Notes: generated from the letters alone by a model not told the origin. A stretch of 64,000 bases of DNA from Tillandsia leiboldiana (GCA_029204045.2 CM055068.1:32867028-32931027), one strand, 5' to 3'; positions 21,719-33,942 are shown, numbered from the stretch's first letter. Numbers and translations are program-made.

Positions 21719-24700
21719 CCTAATCTGTCACGCCCCGACGTCGAAACTGCGACCCGGGCTCGCCAACAGATCCGCCGCCCATACGGGAAGCCCCGTATAG
21801 ACGAAGCGACTAACCTGCAAAAGATCAACTATGCTATACAGATATCAGAGCTGAAAGTAAACTGCTAAAAAGAAGAAAATATACAACGCAAAGTCCTCAC
21901 CAAAAGTACATAAATCTCTCAAGCAGTAAAATAAAAGTACAACTCTATACCTCACTACAAAGTCTCTCAACAAGAACTCTCAAAAAGTACGGGGTACATC
22001 TACTCTCTGGACGATGACTGGTAGGGAACTACCCCGCGACTCCCTTACCTCGATCAGAAGAAGCAGCAACAGGAGCAGCAGGAACAGGAGTAGAAGTCCC
22101 TGTGGGAAAAACACCACGACGGGTGTGAGAACTACGTCCCAAGTAGTTCTCAGTAGGTGCCGCCAACAAGCCCGACGGTCTGCCCAATAAGTCTACTAGA
22201 GGCATAAAGTAACAATATAATACTGAAATGAAATGGCTGGAAAAGTAACCCTACAGCTACTATGCCTTGATCTAGATGCTCAAAAAGTGGAACAGATGGA
22301 AACATGATGCATCTACTAATACACACAGTAACTCACCAAATCTATACTGACTGCCGCAAAGGGTCCAGTCAAACCTGCGCCCACCTACTGTCGCACATCC
22401 TCAATAGGACGGGTCTACCGTAGGGTGTCCGTGACTGCCACTAACTGGCCCAGTCAGAGGGACGGTGTCGACAAGTCGCGATAGCAAGTAACAGGCCCAA
22501 CTCCGGAGTGGCACTCGAGGGGCGCGACCCCACCGAGGAAAGTATCCGCGTATCTCTGTCGAGCTCAAATATGGCTCATGCATGCTATAGTCCAAACCAC
22601 GATCAACAAGATCGACCAACAACACCAACTCTCAACCACAGGCTGGAAAACCACACAGCTGGGGCCACCGTCCACCAGACGGCTCCCACAACGGAACACT
22701 AAACTCACAGGAAAGACCGACACCATAAGGGTTCGGAAACCCGATAGACCGGTGCTAAGAACCCTATCAAACAAGAACAGACTCTAGGCTCCGCCTATCG
22801 AAGTTCCCGATCCCCTTATAGTTCGGGAAAGCAATAATCACAGTACAACACGCAGAAGACACCAACAGGGCCCGAAAGTCCCGGGAGACCTACACCAACA
22901 ACCCTATCAAACAAGAATAGGTTCCAGGCTCGGCCCCCGTGGCTTTCGTCCCGACAAAGGAACGGCCCCTAGAACCCGGATCACTCGAATCCTTTCGAGT
23001 GGGGAGATTTACAAGAAAACGGTGACATTTGTTATTGAAAATTATTTTGATCTGGAAGAAATCCATATTTAATGATTTTAGTTCTTTTTAGAAAAACAGT
23101 TAGAAAAATAAGTGTTTTACCCAAACCCCGAAGGGTTGATGCCTTTGTCCAATCAAACAAGAATAGACTCCAGCGGCCCTTCGATGCTTGGAAGAAAACA
23201 TTGGTAGACTAAAATCATGTGTATGTCGAAAAGGATTCTAGGTTCAGCTAACACTAGTGAACTACTGCCACTAACACAGTGGCGACAACCCAAACAGGGA
23301 AAAATAAGATCTCCCGGGTCCACCATTTACCCCAAACGGTTCCCGGTACAGACAAGCGAACCACTATATCTACCAGACTCCACTCGGCTCCCAAGCACGA
23401 GTGCAAATGCATCCCACACGAAAACGAAGTCCCGACCACTCGGCCCACTACCCGGGCGAGGATAACACTAAGTCCAGGAATGAAACATAAAGTGTGGATG
23501 TCTAAACATAAATAACCCTAGCCCAAGTGAGGGTTTTTCTACTGGTCTGGTTACACATGCAACATATGACGGGGGTGCTAGGTCAGGTTCCAAGATAACA
23601 AATATTAACATGATAGAAGGAAGTAAGAGATCACAAGATCGACAAATAAAACTAGGAACAACAATTCCTACACTCTAGCATGCTACCCAAGTCCAATCAC
23701 CATCATGCATGATTCTATAACAATAGAATTAGAGCACAGTCCATAGATCTTGAAAGCAAAGCCACCCACCTGAAAACGCTAACTGTCCGGAGTCGTGCAG
23801 CTGAGAAAACCAGGAAAAATAACAACTCTATGTCCAATAGGTCCTGCACAGTCCACAATCCCTCCTGGGTACAACATAAGGCTACAGTTATACTTTAATC
23901 CCAAAATCTGCCAAGAATTACTACACTGAAAATACAGCCGCAAAGATGCGATTATTTCACCTGCTGAATGTGCTTGAAAAATTCCAAATAAAATATCCCT
24001 GCGATCCTCGTGTCGATAGCTTCGAAACAAGTACCTGCACGCCCAATTCCGAGCACCGTAGGCCAAGTTACAAATTCCACAGTATCGGTGCGCACAATCC
24101 CAAAACCATTCAACTGTAAACTCTTGTACAGATAAAAGGAAAAGTGTATACCTTCGGGAAGATCTCCAAAAATTCCAAGAAAAATACCACGATGATCCTC
24201 GCGTCGAGTAGATGAAAAAAGTCTATAAGCACATCCTGATCCGACACTCGTGCGCGGAGATCTCCTCGGATGAAGCTGCTGTCCTCACAAATCCTCACAG
24301 CAAACCAGGTCCTCAGTGAGCAAGGAAGAACTCCTCGAAAAATGCGAAACCAGGAAATGTGGAACAAACCAAAATTGTAGCCTTACCTGTTGCGAATCCA
24401 ACGGCGAAGAAATCGCTCGAAAAGATGGTCGGAGTAGGCCGGGAGAGCTCATGCACCGAAGAGCGACGGGAGAAACACCGAAGAAAGAACGTCGCGATGC
24501 GCCAAGAAAATGAGAATCTCGAAAAGCATGCCCCGAAAAATCCCCAAACTCTGCAGATGGAAGCTACACTACGTGAGGATCAACTTTGGTGAAGAACTCC
24601 TGCCGGTTTGAAGCTCGGAAGTGTCAAAAAAATGAAGAGGAAGGGAGCTCGGGCCTTTAAATAGGTTGCAGAAAAACAAATGGGAAAATTCCCAACATGT

Positions 24701-26034
24701 CCCAAGATTCGGGCGCACCCGAACTTTCGGGCGCCCGAATCCGGGCCCAAAGGAGATTTACTATAGCCGCCCGAAAAATTCTGGTGCGGCCACGTCTCCC
24801 GCACAACAAACAGCTGTGCGGGGCGCGCCGGAAATGGCCACGTGGCCCACCCGGTGGCCGACACGTGTCCCGCACAGCAAACAGCCGTGCGGGGCGCGTG
24901 TCGTGCCGCCACGTGGCGCCTACCCAGTCAAACCGGGTAGGTGGCGCCCGCCAGTGGCAGGGCGACACGCGTCCCCTGCCACTGTCGCAGTCACACGTGC
25001 GGGCAGGGCGCCGCACTGGCCGCCTGCCACGCACGCGCCCCGAGGCGCCCTCCCGCGACCCAGTGCGCCGCGCCCCGTGAGCCCGCGAATGGCGTGACGA
25101 CACGTGTCCCGTGCACCCGGTCCACGCACCCAATTCAGGTTGCGTGGACCGCGCCGCGTGCACCGACCAACCGGGGGATGCCACGTGTGTCACGCCCCGG
25201 GGGTTTTATTTTAGCGGAAACGATACTTCAAAGTACGCGTAAAGTGCGTACGAATTTTTTTGTTTAGAAACCTCCTTCCCCGGCGCGTGCCCAGACCCGC
25301 CACATATACAGATTCACTCGAAATTCGGGCAGAGTCTCCTCTGTATATGCACGGCGTCGCGGCTGCTACAATAGCCGATTATGAGCAATCATTTTCCCAT
25401 TTAATCACAACAGTTCGAAGTAGTACGGTGCATGAAGACTAAACAATACCCGTGGCCAATCAAGTTGAAAGGATAAACTCACAGTTTTGAAAGCAGGTCC
25501 ACACGACCCAAGGTTTTGAAGACAGTTTGAAAAGATGCCATAAATCCACAGGTGTTGGAAAACAGGTCCACACGACCCAGATTTTTAAAAGATAGTTTTC
25601 GAAGTTCTTTTCTTTTCTAGTCATGTTGCTTTGAAAGCGGCCAAACGGGAACAATAACGGAAATAGTAGTGCATAAGTAGAAAGAAGGAACTCAACATCC
25701 ACACGACCCCACAAGGGTATCGAGAACCACACAGTAACCTACAATACTGAATGAAATGCAGAGAAGGTAAATAAAACAGCATACTAGGGCTCCCTCAGAC
25801 CGACTGCTACCAACTCGGCCTCACCGTCGCCTACCTCTACCCCCTGGAGGTACCTGTCACAGAGTGGATAGTCAGCGACACTATCATCAAAATAGTACTA
25901 AAGTAGTAAAGTAATACCAAGCCACAAAGTAAGGCTAGCCGGAACAACCGCTCTACTCGTAATGGTAACTCGCAACCACCTGTACCACCTGTCGCACCTG
26001 TAACCCCGGTAACACCTGTAACACCTGGCCGCGT

Positions 26035-26175
26035 CGGGATCCAATCCCGGCGGTCTCACACCTGACTACATCGGGATCCAATCCCGGCAGTCCCACACCT
26101 GACTACATCGGGATCCAATCCCGGCAGTCCCACACCTGACTACATCGGGATCCAATCCCGGTAGTCCCACCGCTC
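26035..26175. repeat. 37-bp tandem repeat, about four copies
   Basis: Units containing CATCGGGATCCAATCCCGG recur with a 37-bp period; each holds the perfect palindrome CGGGATCC-AATCCCG core (CGGGAT/ATCCCG). The first unit is diverged (GCGTCGGGATCC). Confidence 0.85.
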
Positions 26176-26689
26176 GCACCTCGCTGCCTCAGACCCCCCA
26201 GCGGTCAGGGGCCCCCCACTACGTCACCTCGTGGGGTAACACGGGTCAAAGACCGCCTTTCCGGAAAAGAGCACCCTTTGCGGTGGCCAAACCGCGGGTG
26301 CGCGTGTCGCAACTCGAGCATAAGTAACCAAGTAACCAAGTAACCAAGTAACCATGTCACCAAGTAACCATGTCACGGGGTAAGGTAGTACATCATAGAA
26401 ACCATCAGTGTTAGTACCGATTAATAATAAAAGTCCTTTTCGGATTACCAACACAATACTCAGCCTCGACCGTAAACCCACCTTGTTGTCGCGCTCCTGA
26501 CTGATGTAAGGTTCTCTCGCGTCTCGGGTGTCCGCCCGGACCTACACGAATCTGTCATATAGGAGTCAGCAACTTAAGGCTTTGTCAGACTAATGATTAG
26601 AGCGTCCGGCGCCCTCTCACCTTGCGTACAATTCACACATGTATGCGCCTGGCCCCGCTGGGCGGTGTACTAACCGCGTGCGGCCGTCC

Positions 26690-27195
26690 GCATGCGGCGG
26701 CGCCCGCATGCAGCGGCGCACAAGCGGCCGCGCCCGCATGCGGAGGCGCCCGCAAGCGGCGGCGCCCGCATGCGGAGGCGCCCGCATGCGGCAGCCCGCA
26801 AGCGGCGGCGCCCGCATGCGGAGGCGCCCGCATGCGGCAGCCCGCAAGCGGCGGCGCCCGCATGCGGAGGCGCCCGCATGCGGCAGCCCGCAAGCGGCGG
26901 CGCCCGCATGCGGCAGTCCGCATGCGGTGCCGCCCGCAAGCGGCAGCCCGCATGCGGCAGCCCGCATGCGGTGCCGCCCGCAAGTGGCAGCGCCCGCATG
27001 CGGTGCCGCCCGCTAGCGGCGGCGCCCGCATGCGGCGGTCCGCATGTGGTGCCGCCCGCCTGTGGCGGCGCCCGCATGCGGCAGCCCGCATGCGGTGCCG
27101 CCCGCAAGTGGCGGCGCCCGCATGCGGCAGCCCGCATGCGGTGCCGCCCGCAAGTGGCGGCGCCCGCATGCGGCAGCCCGCATGCGGTGCCGCCG
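26690..27195. repeat. GC-rich minisatellite of GCCCGCATGCGG-type units
   Basis: About 500 bp is built of 18-20-bp units varying around GCGCCCGCATGCGGCGGC, with higher-order repeats of two to three units. Every frame stays open on both strands (the longest frames reach 277 aa), giving only Arg/Ala/Pro/Gly/Cys low-complexity products. It sits at the same place in the LTR as the unrelated-looking arrays at 35030-35600 and 56325-57480. Confidence 0.9.
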
Positions 27196-27509
27196 TGCGC
27201 GCCGGATTCCGGCGGTGCCCACGCCCCTTCTTTTCCTTTCCCCCCCCCCCCCCCCCTCGTCCGCTCCAACCAAGAACGGGGCGAGAAGGCAAAACCCTAG
27301 CGTGCTCACCTCGGTTGTCGGAGGGAGAGGCGATCCGATCCTGCGCGTTCGGCTACAAGGAATGTGAGGACGCCTCCTTCTCCTTCCTTGGTCTCGCCTC
27401 TTGGGTCCTCCGCGCAGTCGGTGAGGAAGCAGAAGGGTTTGGTTTGGGAAACTGAAGGGTTGGGGAAATGGGGTCTCGTACGTAGGTGACTTGTGGGGAA
27501 AAGTGGAAA

Positions 27510-27745
27510 GATACGGGTAGTTAAGGGGAGTGTGGTGGTTTAAGGGGAGTGGGTAGTTAAAGGGAGTTACGGGTGGTTATGGGGGAATGGGTAGTTAGAG
27601 GGAGTGGGTAGTTATGGGAGTTACGGGTAGTTAAGGGGGGATGGGTAGTTAGAGGGAGTGGGTAGTTATGGGAGTTACGGGTAGTGGGTAGTTAGAGGGG
27701 GGTGGGTAGTTATGGGAGTTACGGTTAGTTTAAGGGGAGTTACAC
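27510..27745. repeat. G-rich GGGTAGTTA tandem array
   Basis: Imperfect units of GGGTAGTTAGAGGGAGT and GGGTAGTTATGGGAGTTAC alternate for about 230 bp. All G-runs are on the plus strand, so quadruplex folding is possible. Confidence 0.8.
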
Positions 27746-28604
27746 GACGGGGAAAAATAACGGGAACGGTTAAGTTGGTAAAAGGGAAAGAAACCAGTTC
27801 AAGTTAAAACGGTCCAATCAGGTGCGAACTAGAGTCCGGTCTGTCTAAATAAACCGCGTTAACCATCTGAGCCGTTAGCTACCTTCCGGAATTTATTCCG
27901 GGAGATTCCGGCGTCGGAAATCAGAACCGATTTCGCCGCCGCTCTCCGTTTCGCGAGTCCTATCAACTAAAAATAGCCGCGGGCCCCGACGGTCTGTCCG
28001 GAAACAGGGAATTAATCGATCACCCTCCAGCCCCCGAAACGAAATGCGGAAATAACGAAACCAAAAGTAGACCCTTAAAATATTTTAAACTAGCGGCTAT
28101 TACAACGTGTCCCCCCGCCCCGGTCCATGCATCGCCGCGCAAATTCTGTAGACCGCGCCTCACGAGCCCGCCAATCGGGCGGCGCCACATGTCCATGCGC
28201 CGGGTCCGTGCACCCAGCCGCTCCCCTCTGTGGACCGAGCGCTGCGGACCGGCCCAATCACAAGCCGCCACGTGGCAGCCGGCGGTCCACTGCCCCTCCC
28301 ATGCATCGAAATTCAGCGAAAACTTACGGGGGTCCGTTTTTGGGCATCCGGACTCCAAATTTAACAAGCAAACAGCCGTTTTCAAGCGTTTTTCCGCGCT
28401 GAATCCAAATCCAACCTCTAATTGGCCCAAAACAAATCTGAAACTTCGGCAAATACAGCCGAAGGCCAATCCGGCTGTGGATATCACACAGGGTCCATCT
28501 GTGGCATCCCTTTGATGCACTATGGACCAGATACACCAACACTAGGTGTTCTACACCACGGTTCATGGGAGAAGCCACACGGGGATCAGGGTCACCACAG
28601 GAAC

Positions 28605-29088
28605 GACTTCAACACTTCTCTTCCTTTTCTCGCTCTTGTGCTGAAATTTTCGAACAGGACAAAAACTTTGAAAGATTGCTCCAGAAATGGAGACGGTGCC
28701 CGAACCTGTTCTTGTTTGATTGGGGCGAAGGCACTGGTCCTTTCGAAATTTTTGGACTTTTCGTTAATTTCAGCCGTTTTCTAAATTGAGAGTTCGGGTT
28801 GACGACCTTCCTCCTGGTGGGGCCTTTACCTTTCTTGTTGGTTGTGTTGACGTAATTCGTATAGTTTCGGACGAGTAGAGTTGGTCGTTCTTCCTTGTCC
28901 TCTATCTTTTGGAATTCTTGAGGTTTTCCCAGCTTTTGGACCCTTTGCCGTGTGGATTCGCTTCGCGGAGTGTGCGTAGCGACTGGGGAGCTAGAGATGG
29001 TGTTGATGGATACTTACCTTTGGCTTTGGGACCCCCTTTTTGAGCCGTGTTAGTTTCGAGGACGAAACTTTCTTTTAGTGGGGGAGGA
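28605..29088 (+). pseudogene. 3' internal part of the outer element
   Basis: This continues the outer element past the nested insertion. It has one copy of the CTGTTCTTGTTTGAT motif near 28707, a broken chromodomain-tail block near 28980-29030 and the shared TTTCGAGGACGAAACTT segment. It ends in the polypurine tract AGTGGGGGAGGA at 29077-29088. No intact coding sequence remains. Confidence 0.7.
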
Positions 29089-32000
29089 TGTGAGGACCCG
29101 AATCCCCACTTAAGAGATTACTGATGGATTAGTGGCCTTTGGGAGGTTTGTGCGCGTGTCGGGCCCAAGAAATGGATTTATGGTGCAATTTGGAATTAAG
29201 TTTGCATCACCGGAGGCCTTTGGGAGATTTTAAAAGTGGAATTGGGCAAAACGAACTCCGGATTTGGATTCAGCGCGCGAAACGATAAAAATGGACTATT
29301 TACTTGGATTTTTCGGAGGCCGGATGTTGCGCACGGATTTCGAGGCAGCTTGACACTGTTCCGGCCGCCGGCGGGCAGCGGCGGCGGCGGCGGGCAGCGG
29401 TGGAGCGCGGCAAGCAGCGGCGGAACGCGGCGGCGCGCGGGCGCGGGCAGCGCACAGTGCGCGGGCAGGCGCGCGGGCGCGGGCAGCGCACAGTGCGCGG
29501 GCAGGCGCGCGGGCAGGTGCGCGGTCCACAGCGCCGGCGTGCACCGGAGGGCGGACACGTGGCGGCCTGCGATAGGAGCGGTGTAGCGCGCTCGGCGCAC
29601 CGAGCTGGTGCGCCCCGCCTCGGGGCGCGTGCCTGGCAGGGTGCGCAGGCGGCGCTGGCGCGCGCACGTGCGCGCGCCAGGCGCGCGTTGACTGGCTGCC
29701 GGGCCACGTGTCGGCGTCTGGGGGCGGCCACGTGGCGCGATGTGTGTGGTGGCGCTCGCTGTTGCCTGTTCGGTGGGTATCGTGGAGGCCCAGGGAGGAT
29801 TCAGGCCCGCACAGTGTTGGGCCGGGCCCAACACTGTAGCAGCCCGAATCTTCCGGGCGCCCGAAACCTGGGACACGTTCGGTATTTTCCGAATTATTTC
29901 GAGCAGCCTATTTAAAGGTCCGAGCCGCCTTCTTCTCCCCTTTTGCCGCATTTCCGAGCCTCCCTTCTCCTCGACGCCTTCAGAAACATTCTTCCTCGCG
30001 CAATGCTGCATCCATCTGCAGAGTTCGGAGATTTTATGTGGCACTCTTCCCGAGGTTTCCATTTTTACGACGCAGCGCGACGCTCGTCCTTTTGTGTTCT
30101 CCTTCGTCGCGTTTCGGTGCGCGAGCCCTCCCAGCCTACTCCGACCACCTTTTCCAGCGATTTCTTCGTCGCTGGATTCGCGACGGACAGAGCTACGATC
30201 TAGGTACTTTCAGAATCCCCTAGTTTCGTGCTTTTCGAGCTGTTTTTCCAAGTTTACTGTGACATGGTTTTTGTGGTGGAGTTTTGGACAGCGGCGTGGT
30301 TTTTCGGAGATAACTCCGCAACCGGGCATCGGATTGAGACACTCCTATACACTTTTTTCATCTACTCGACGCGAGGATTATCATAGTATTTTTCTTGGAT
30401 TTTTCTGAAGTTTTCCCGAAGGTATATGTTTTCCCCCTTATCTGTGCATGGAGTTACAGTTATGTTGCTGTGTGGTTTCGCGCACCCTATGTTGTGGAAT
30501 TTGTAACTTGGCCTACGGTGCTCGGAATTGGGCGTGCAGGTACCCGTTTCGAAGGTCTCGACGCGAGGATCGCGATAGTATTTTTATTGGATTTTTCGGA
30601 GCCCTTTCTGCAGGTGAATAATTGGCATCTTTGGGACTGAATTTCAGACTGTGATTACTTGGTTTAATTTTGGAATAAAGTGTAATTGTAAGCCTTGTGT
30701 TGTACCCAGGAGAGTTTGCGGGCATTGCTGGACCTGTTGGATTTAGAGATAGTGATTTCGGGGTATTTTCAGCTGTGGGACTTTGGACTGATAGCGCCTT
30801 CAGGTGGGTGGCCTTGTCTCCAAATTTGATGAGCTAGACATTATATCTGCTATAGTAGGACCTTGCATGATAGTGAATTTATTGAGTAGCATGCTAGAAT
30901 GTAGGAATTATTATTCCTTGTATTTATCTAAGGATCTTATGATCCCTTTTGCTTCCTACCACCTGTTAGATTATGGTTTTCTTGGAACTTGACCTAGCAC
31001 CCCCGTCATATGTTGCATGTGTAACCAGACCAGTAGAAAACCCTCACTTGGGCTAGGGTTATTTATGTTTAGACATCCACACTGTTCTTTCATTCCTGGA
31101 CATAGTGTTATCCTCGCCCGGGTAGTGGGCCGAGAGGTCGGAACTTTCTTTTAGTGTGGGATGCATTTGCACTCGTGCTTGGGAGCAGAGTGAAGTCTGG
31201 TAGTTGTAGTGGGTCGCTTATTTGTGCCGGGAGCCGTTTGGGTAAACGATGGTCCCGGGAGGTCTTGTATCCCTGTTTGTGCTGTCGCCACTGTGTTAGT
31301 GGCAGTTGTGTGCTTGTGTTAGATGGACCTAGAACCCATAACCTTTTTGACATACACATGATTTTAGTCTATCGATGTTTTCTTCCAAGCATCGAAGGGC
31401 CGCTGAAGTCTGTTCTTGTTTGATTGGACAAAGGCATCAGCCCTTCGGGGTTTGGGTAAATACTTGTTTTCTAACTGTTTTTCCTAAAAGTACTAAAAAT
31501 CATTAAAATGGATTTCTTCCCAAATCAAGATGGTTTTTCAAAAAGGGAACTACTTTTAGTCCTCACCCGCGTGGGTCGAGTGAAAATAGTTTTCAGTAAC
31601 AAATGTCACCCTTTTTCCTGCAAACCTCCCCACTCGAAAGGATTCGAGTGGTCTGGGTTCTAGGGGCCGTTCCTTTGTCGGGACGAAAGCCACGGGGGCC
31701 GAGCCTGGAACCTGTTCTTGTTTGATAGGGTTGTAGGTGTTGGTCTTCCGGAGCTTTCGGGCCCTGGTTGGTATCTTCTGCGTGTTGTACCGAGGTTGTC
31801 GTGTTCCCGAACTGTAAGGGGGCCGGAAACTTCGATAGGCGGAGCCTAGAGTCTGTTCTTGTTTGATAGGGTTTTTAGCACCGACCTATCAGGTTTTCCA
31901 AACCCTTATGGTGTCGGTCCTTCCTGTGTTATCTGTGAGTTTGGTGTTCTGTTGTGGGAGCCGTTGGGGTTGACGGTGGTCCCGGGTCGTTGAGTGTTGT

Positions 32001-33088
32001 CCGACCAGTTTTGTTAGCCCTGAGTTGTAGGTCGATCCTGGCTGTGGAGTATCTCCAGCCAGTGTGTTTTGTGCTGTGAGCTATTGGAGAGGCTAGTGTC
32101 TCGTGTTCGTGAGAGCTGATCAGCTGAGTCGTCGAGAGTGCTCCGACCGTTGTGCGAGATGATTGAGGATTCTGAGTCCTTCCGTTCAAAGCGTGAGCGT
32201 GAATTTTGGACTATAGCCTGCAGTGCCACCTGAGCGACAGAGTGCGCGGATACCTTTTCCTCGGTGGGGTCGCGCTCCTCGAGAGCCACGCCCGGGGTGG
32301 ATTTGTTACTTTTGTATCGCGACTTGTCGACACAGTCCCTCTTGCTGGCCCAGTTTTGGCAGCTACGGACGCCCTACGTCAGTCCGGTCCTCCGAGATGT
32401 AACGGCAGTATGTAGGCGCAGGTTTGACTGGACCCGAGGAGGCAGTCGGGTAGATTGGGTGATCTGAGTTGAGGGATAGTAGATGCACCATGTTATCATT
32501 TGTTCCACTTTTTGAGCATCTAGATAGGGGCATAGTAGCCGTAGGGTTATTCATTTCCAGCTCTTTCCTTCAGTATTTCATATTATTACTTTATCCCTCT
32601 AGTAGACTTGGTGGGCAGACCGTCGGGCTTGTTGGCGGCACCCACTGAGAACTACTGTGGGAAGTAGTTCTCACACCCGTCGTGGTGTCTTTTTCCCCAG
32701 GGACTTCTACTCCTGTTCCTGTTGATCCAGTTGCTGATCCTTCTGACCGAGGCGAGGGAGTCGCGAGCTAGATCCCTACCAGTCGTCATCCAGAGAGTAG
32801 ATGTACCCTTTTTATATTTTTGAGAGTTTCTTGTTGAGAGACCTTTGTAGTGAGGATTAGAGTTGTACTTTTCTTCCACTTTTGAGAGACTTATGTACTT
32901 TTGGTGAGGACTTGTTGTATTATATTGGGAGTTGTATTTATTTTAATTCAGCTTTTACTTTTCAGCTCTGATATCTGTTAGTGTGGATGATCTTTTGCAG
33001 GTAATCGCTACATCTTTACGGGGCTTCCCGTATGGGCGGCGGATCTGTTGGCGAGCCCGGGTCGCAGTTTCGACCCCGGGGCGTGACA
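29089..33088 (+). repeat. 3' LTR of the outer element (4000 bp)
   Basis: The LTR runs from TGTGAGGACCCG to GGGGCGTGACA. A GC-rich upstream part (29350-29760) with several CACGTG sites is followed by TATTTAAAG at 29909-29917 and some 3.2 kb of transcribed LTR. From 30511 it matches bases 1-2513. GC-rich open frames at 29196-30062 on both strands are not genes. The five bases to its right are ACAGT; the left duplication lies outside the window. Confidence 0.9.
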
Positions 33089-33254
33089 ACAGTGGTTGAT
33101 TTTAGTTTTACAGTAGATTTTTTATTTATAGCTCTGATATCTGTATAGTGTAGTTGATCTTTTGCAGGTTGGACGCTTCGCCTGTGCGGGGTTTTGCATA
33201 GGCGGCGGATCTGTTGCCGAGCCCGGGTCGCAGTTTCGACCCCGGGGCGTGACA
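33089..33254 (+). repeat. 3' end fragment of an older related LTR
   Basis: This 166-bp stretch aligns with the end of the inner LTR (12551-12715) and closes with the same hairpin and GGGGCGTGACA. The outer element therefore inserted into this older LTR; the rest of it lies left of the window. Confidence 0.8.
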
Positions 33255-33942
33255 CCAACGGGCAGGCTAAGGCAGTAATTAAGGTAATTATAAATTTGAT
33301 AAAACGGCACATCGTGAGACACCCGAGGAAATGCCACGAAAAATTGTCTGAAGTTTTATGGGCCTGCCGAACAACTATCAAGACTACCACGGGAGTCACT
33401 CCTTTTCGCTTGGTCTACGGACATGAAGCCATTTTGCCGGTCAAGATCATGATTCCGTCCCTGAGGGTCGAAAGACAAAATGACCTCAATAATCAAGAGT
33501 ATAAGCTCCTGATGAACGAGGAGACGGATGAGGTGTGCGAAACTCGGCTAAAAGCACTCGATCATATAAGGGCCTACCAGAGCCGAGTCCAAAGCGCGTA
33601 TAATAAAAAAGTAAAGGCCAAGTCCTTCAGCGTGGGGGATTTAGTGTCAAAGCTTATGTTACCTATCGACAAAAAGAGCCGACTCTACGGAAAATGGTCT
33701 CCAAATTAGGAAAGACCATTCCGAATCAGCCAAGTAGCCAGGGGAAATTCCTACTACTTAGAGACGTTGAACGGATCGAAAAGCAATAAGTCAATCAATG
33801 GAAAATATCTGAAACACTACCATACATCGGTTTGGGAAGACGCGGAGTGGAAGGCAGCGGGAAACTTCACAGTTAATGAACTGAGACATACATCAAAAAT
33901 GGCAAAATACAAAAGTGTTTCAAAGAAGGAAAAATCGTGGTA
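33254..33942 (+). pseudogene. Tat-lineage Ty3/gypsy integrase, C-terminal part, broken
   Basis: Integrase inserts element cDNA into the host genome. The frame opens in the TNGQAKAVIKVIINLIKRH block, the end of the catalytic core, directly at the border of the older LTR. It continues through LWACRTTIKTTTGVTPFRLVYGHEAILPV, the ALDHIRAYQSRVQSAYNKKVKAKSF helix and GDLVSK, which is the GPY/F-type C-terminal region of Tat/Retand elements. A TAG stop at 33707-33709 takes the place of the tryptophan expected in KWSPNW; the frame stays open and alignable after it to a stop at 33940-33942. The N-terminal half lies outside the window, beyond the nested LTR. Confidence 0.82.

Larger units (their letters stand above)
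25188..28104 (-). mobile_element. Solo LTR of a second gypsy-like family (family 2)
   Basis: The element begins TGTCACGCCCCGGGGG and ends GGCTATTACA on the plus strand, i.e. TGTAATAGCC...GGCGTGACA on the minus strand, flanked by perfect ACGTG duplications (25183-25187 and 28105-28109). No internal region is present, so it is a solo LTR left by recombination between two LTRs. Blocks at its minus-strand start (27880-28104) match 34335-34560 and 55692-55930, which defines the family. It contains three tandem arrays listed separately. Confidence 0.9.
4332..28599 (-). mobile_element. Middle nested Tekay-like gag-carrying LTR element, minus strand
   Basis: Its two LTRs are 4332-8117 (3') and 21726-28599 (5', interrupted). 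The internal region is 8118-8636 plus 19644-21725, about 2.6 kb, and contains a gag and a small protease relic but no RT, RNase H or integrase. Two later insertions split it: the inner + element (8637-19638) and a solo LTR (25188-28104). Perfect GGAAC duplications flank it. Long LTRs with a gag-only interior fit the published TR-GAG class of non-autonomous plant elements; that class name is an inference from layout. Confidence 0.9.
21726..28599 (-). repeat. 5' LTR of the middle element, split by a solo LTR
   Basis: With the 2917-bp insertion and its 5-bp duplication removed the LTR is 3952 bp. It matches 4332-8117 except for the 150-bp block 23521-23670 and small indels. The TATTTAAAGG box is at 24654-24663 on the minus strand, and the conserved 9-bp-stem hairpin is at 22127-22151. 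The insertion point lies inside a CACGTG site of its promoter region. Confidence 0.9.
1..33088 (+). mobile_element. Outer nested Tekay/Del-like Ty3/gypsy element, left edge outside window
   Basis: The sequence at 1-2513 matches 30511-33088 nearly base for base, both ending in GGGGCGTGACA, so they are 5' and 3' LTRs of one + strand element. A primer-binding site follows the first LTR and a polypurine tract precedes the second. The internal region is split (2514-4331 and 28605-29088) by a 24.3-kb minus-strand element flanked by GGAAC duplications. Total internal length is only about 2.3 kb, far short of a full gag-pol, so the copy is non-autonomous or a deletion derivative. Family assignment rests on the gag, protease and chromodomain-tail relics inside it and its relatives. 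Confidence 0.9.

Noticed and set aside
26035..26175. CRISPR-like array of 37-bp repeats
   Set aside because: This is a eukaryotic tandem repeat without unique spacers; units abut head to tail.
26622..27455. Open frames up to 277 aa on both strands over a GC-rich stretch
   Set aside because: They are by-products of an 18-20-bp minisatellite lacking stop codons; products are Arg/Ala/Pro/Cys low complexity with no domain.
29196..30062. 288-aa minus-strand open frame
   Set aside because: Same GC-rich LTR promoter region of the outer element; coding sense unlikely and the opposite strand is equally open.
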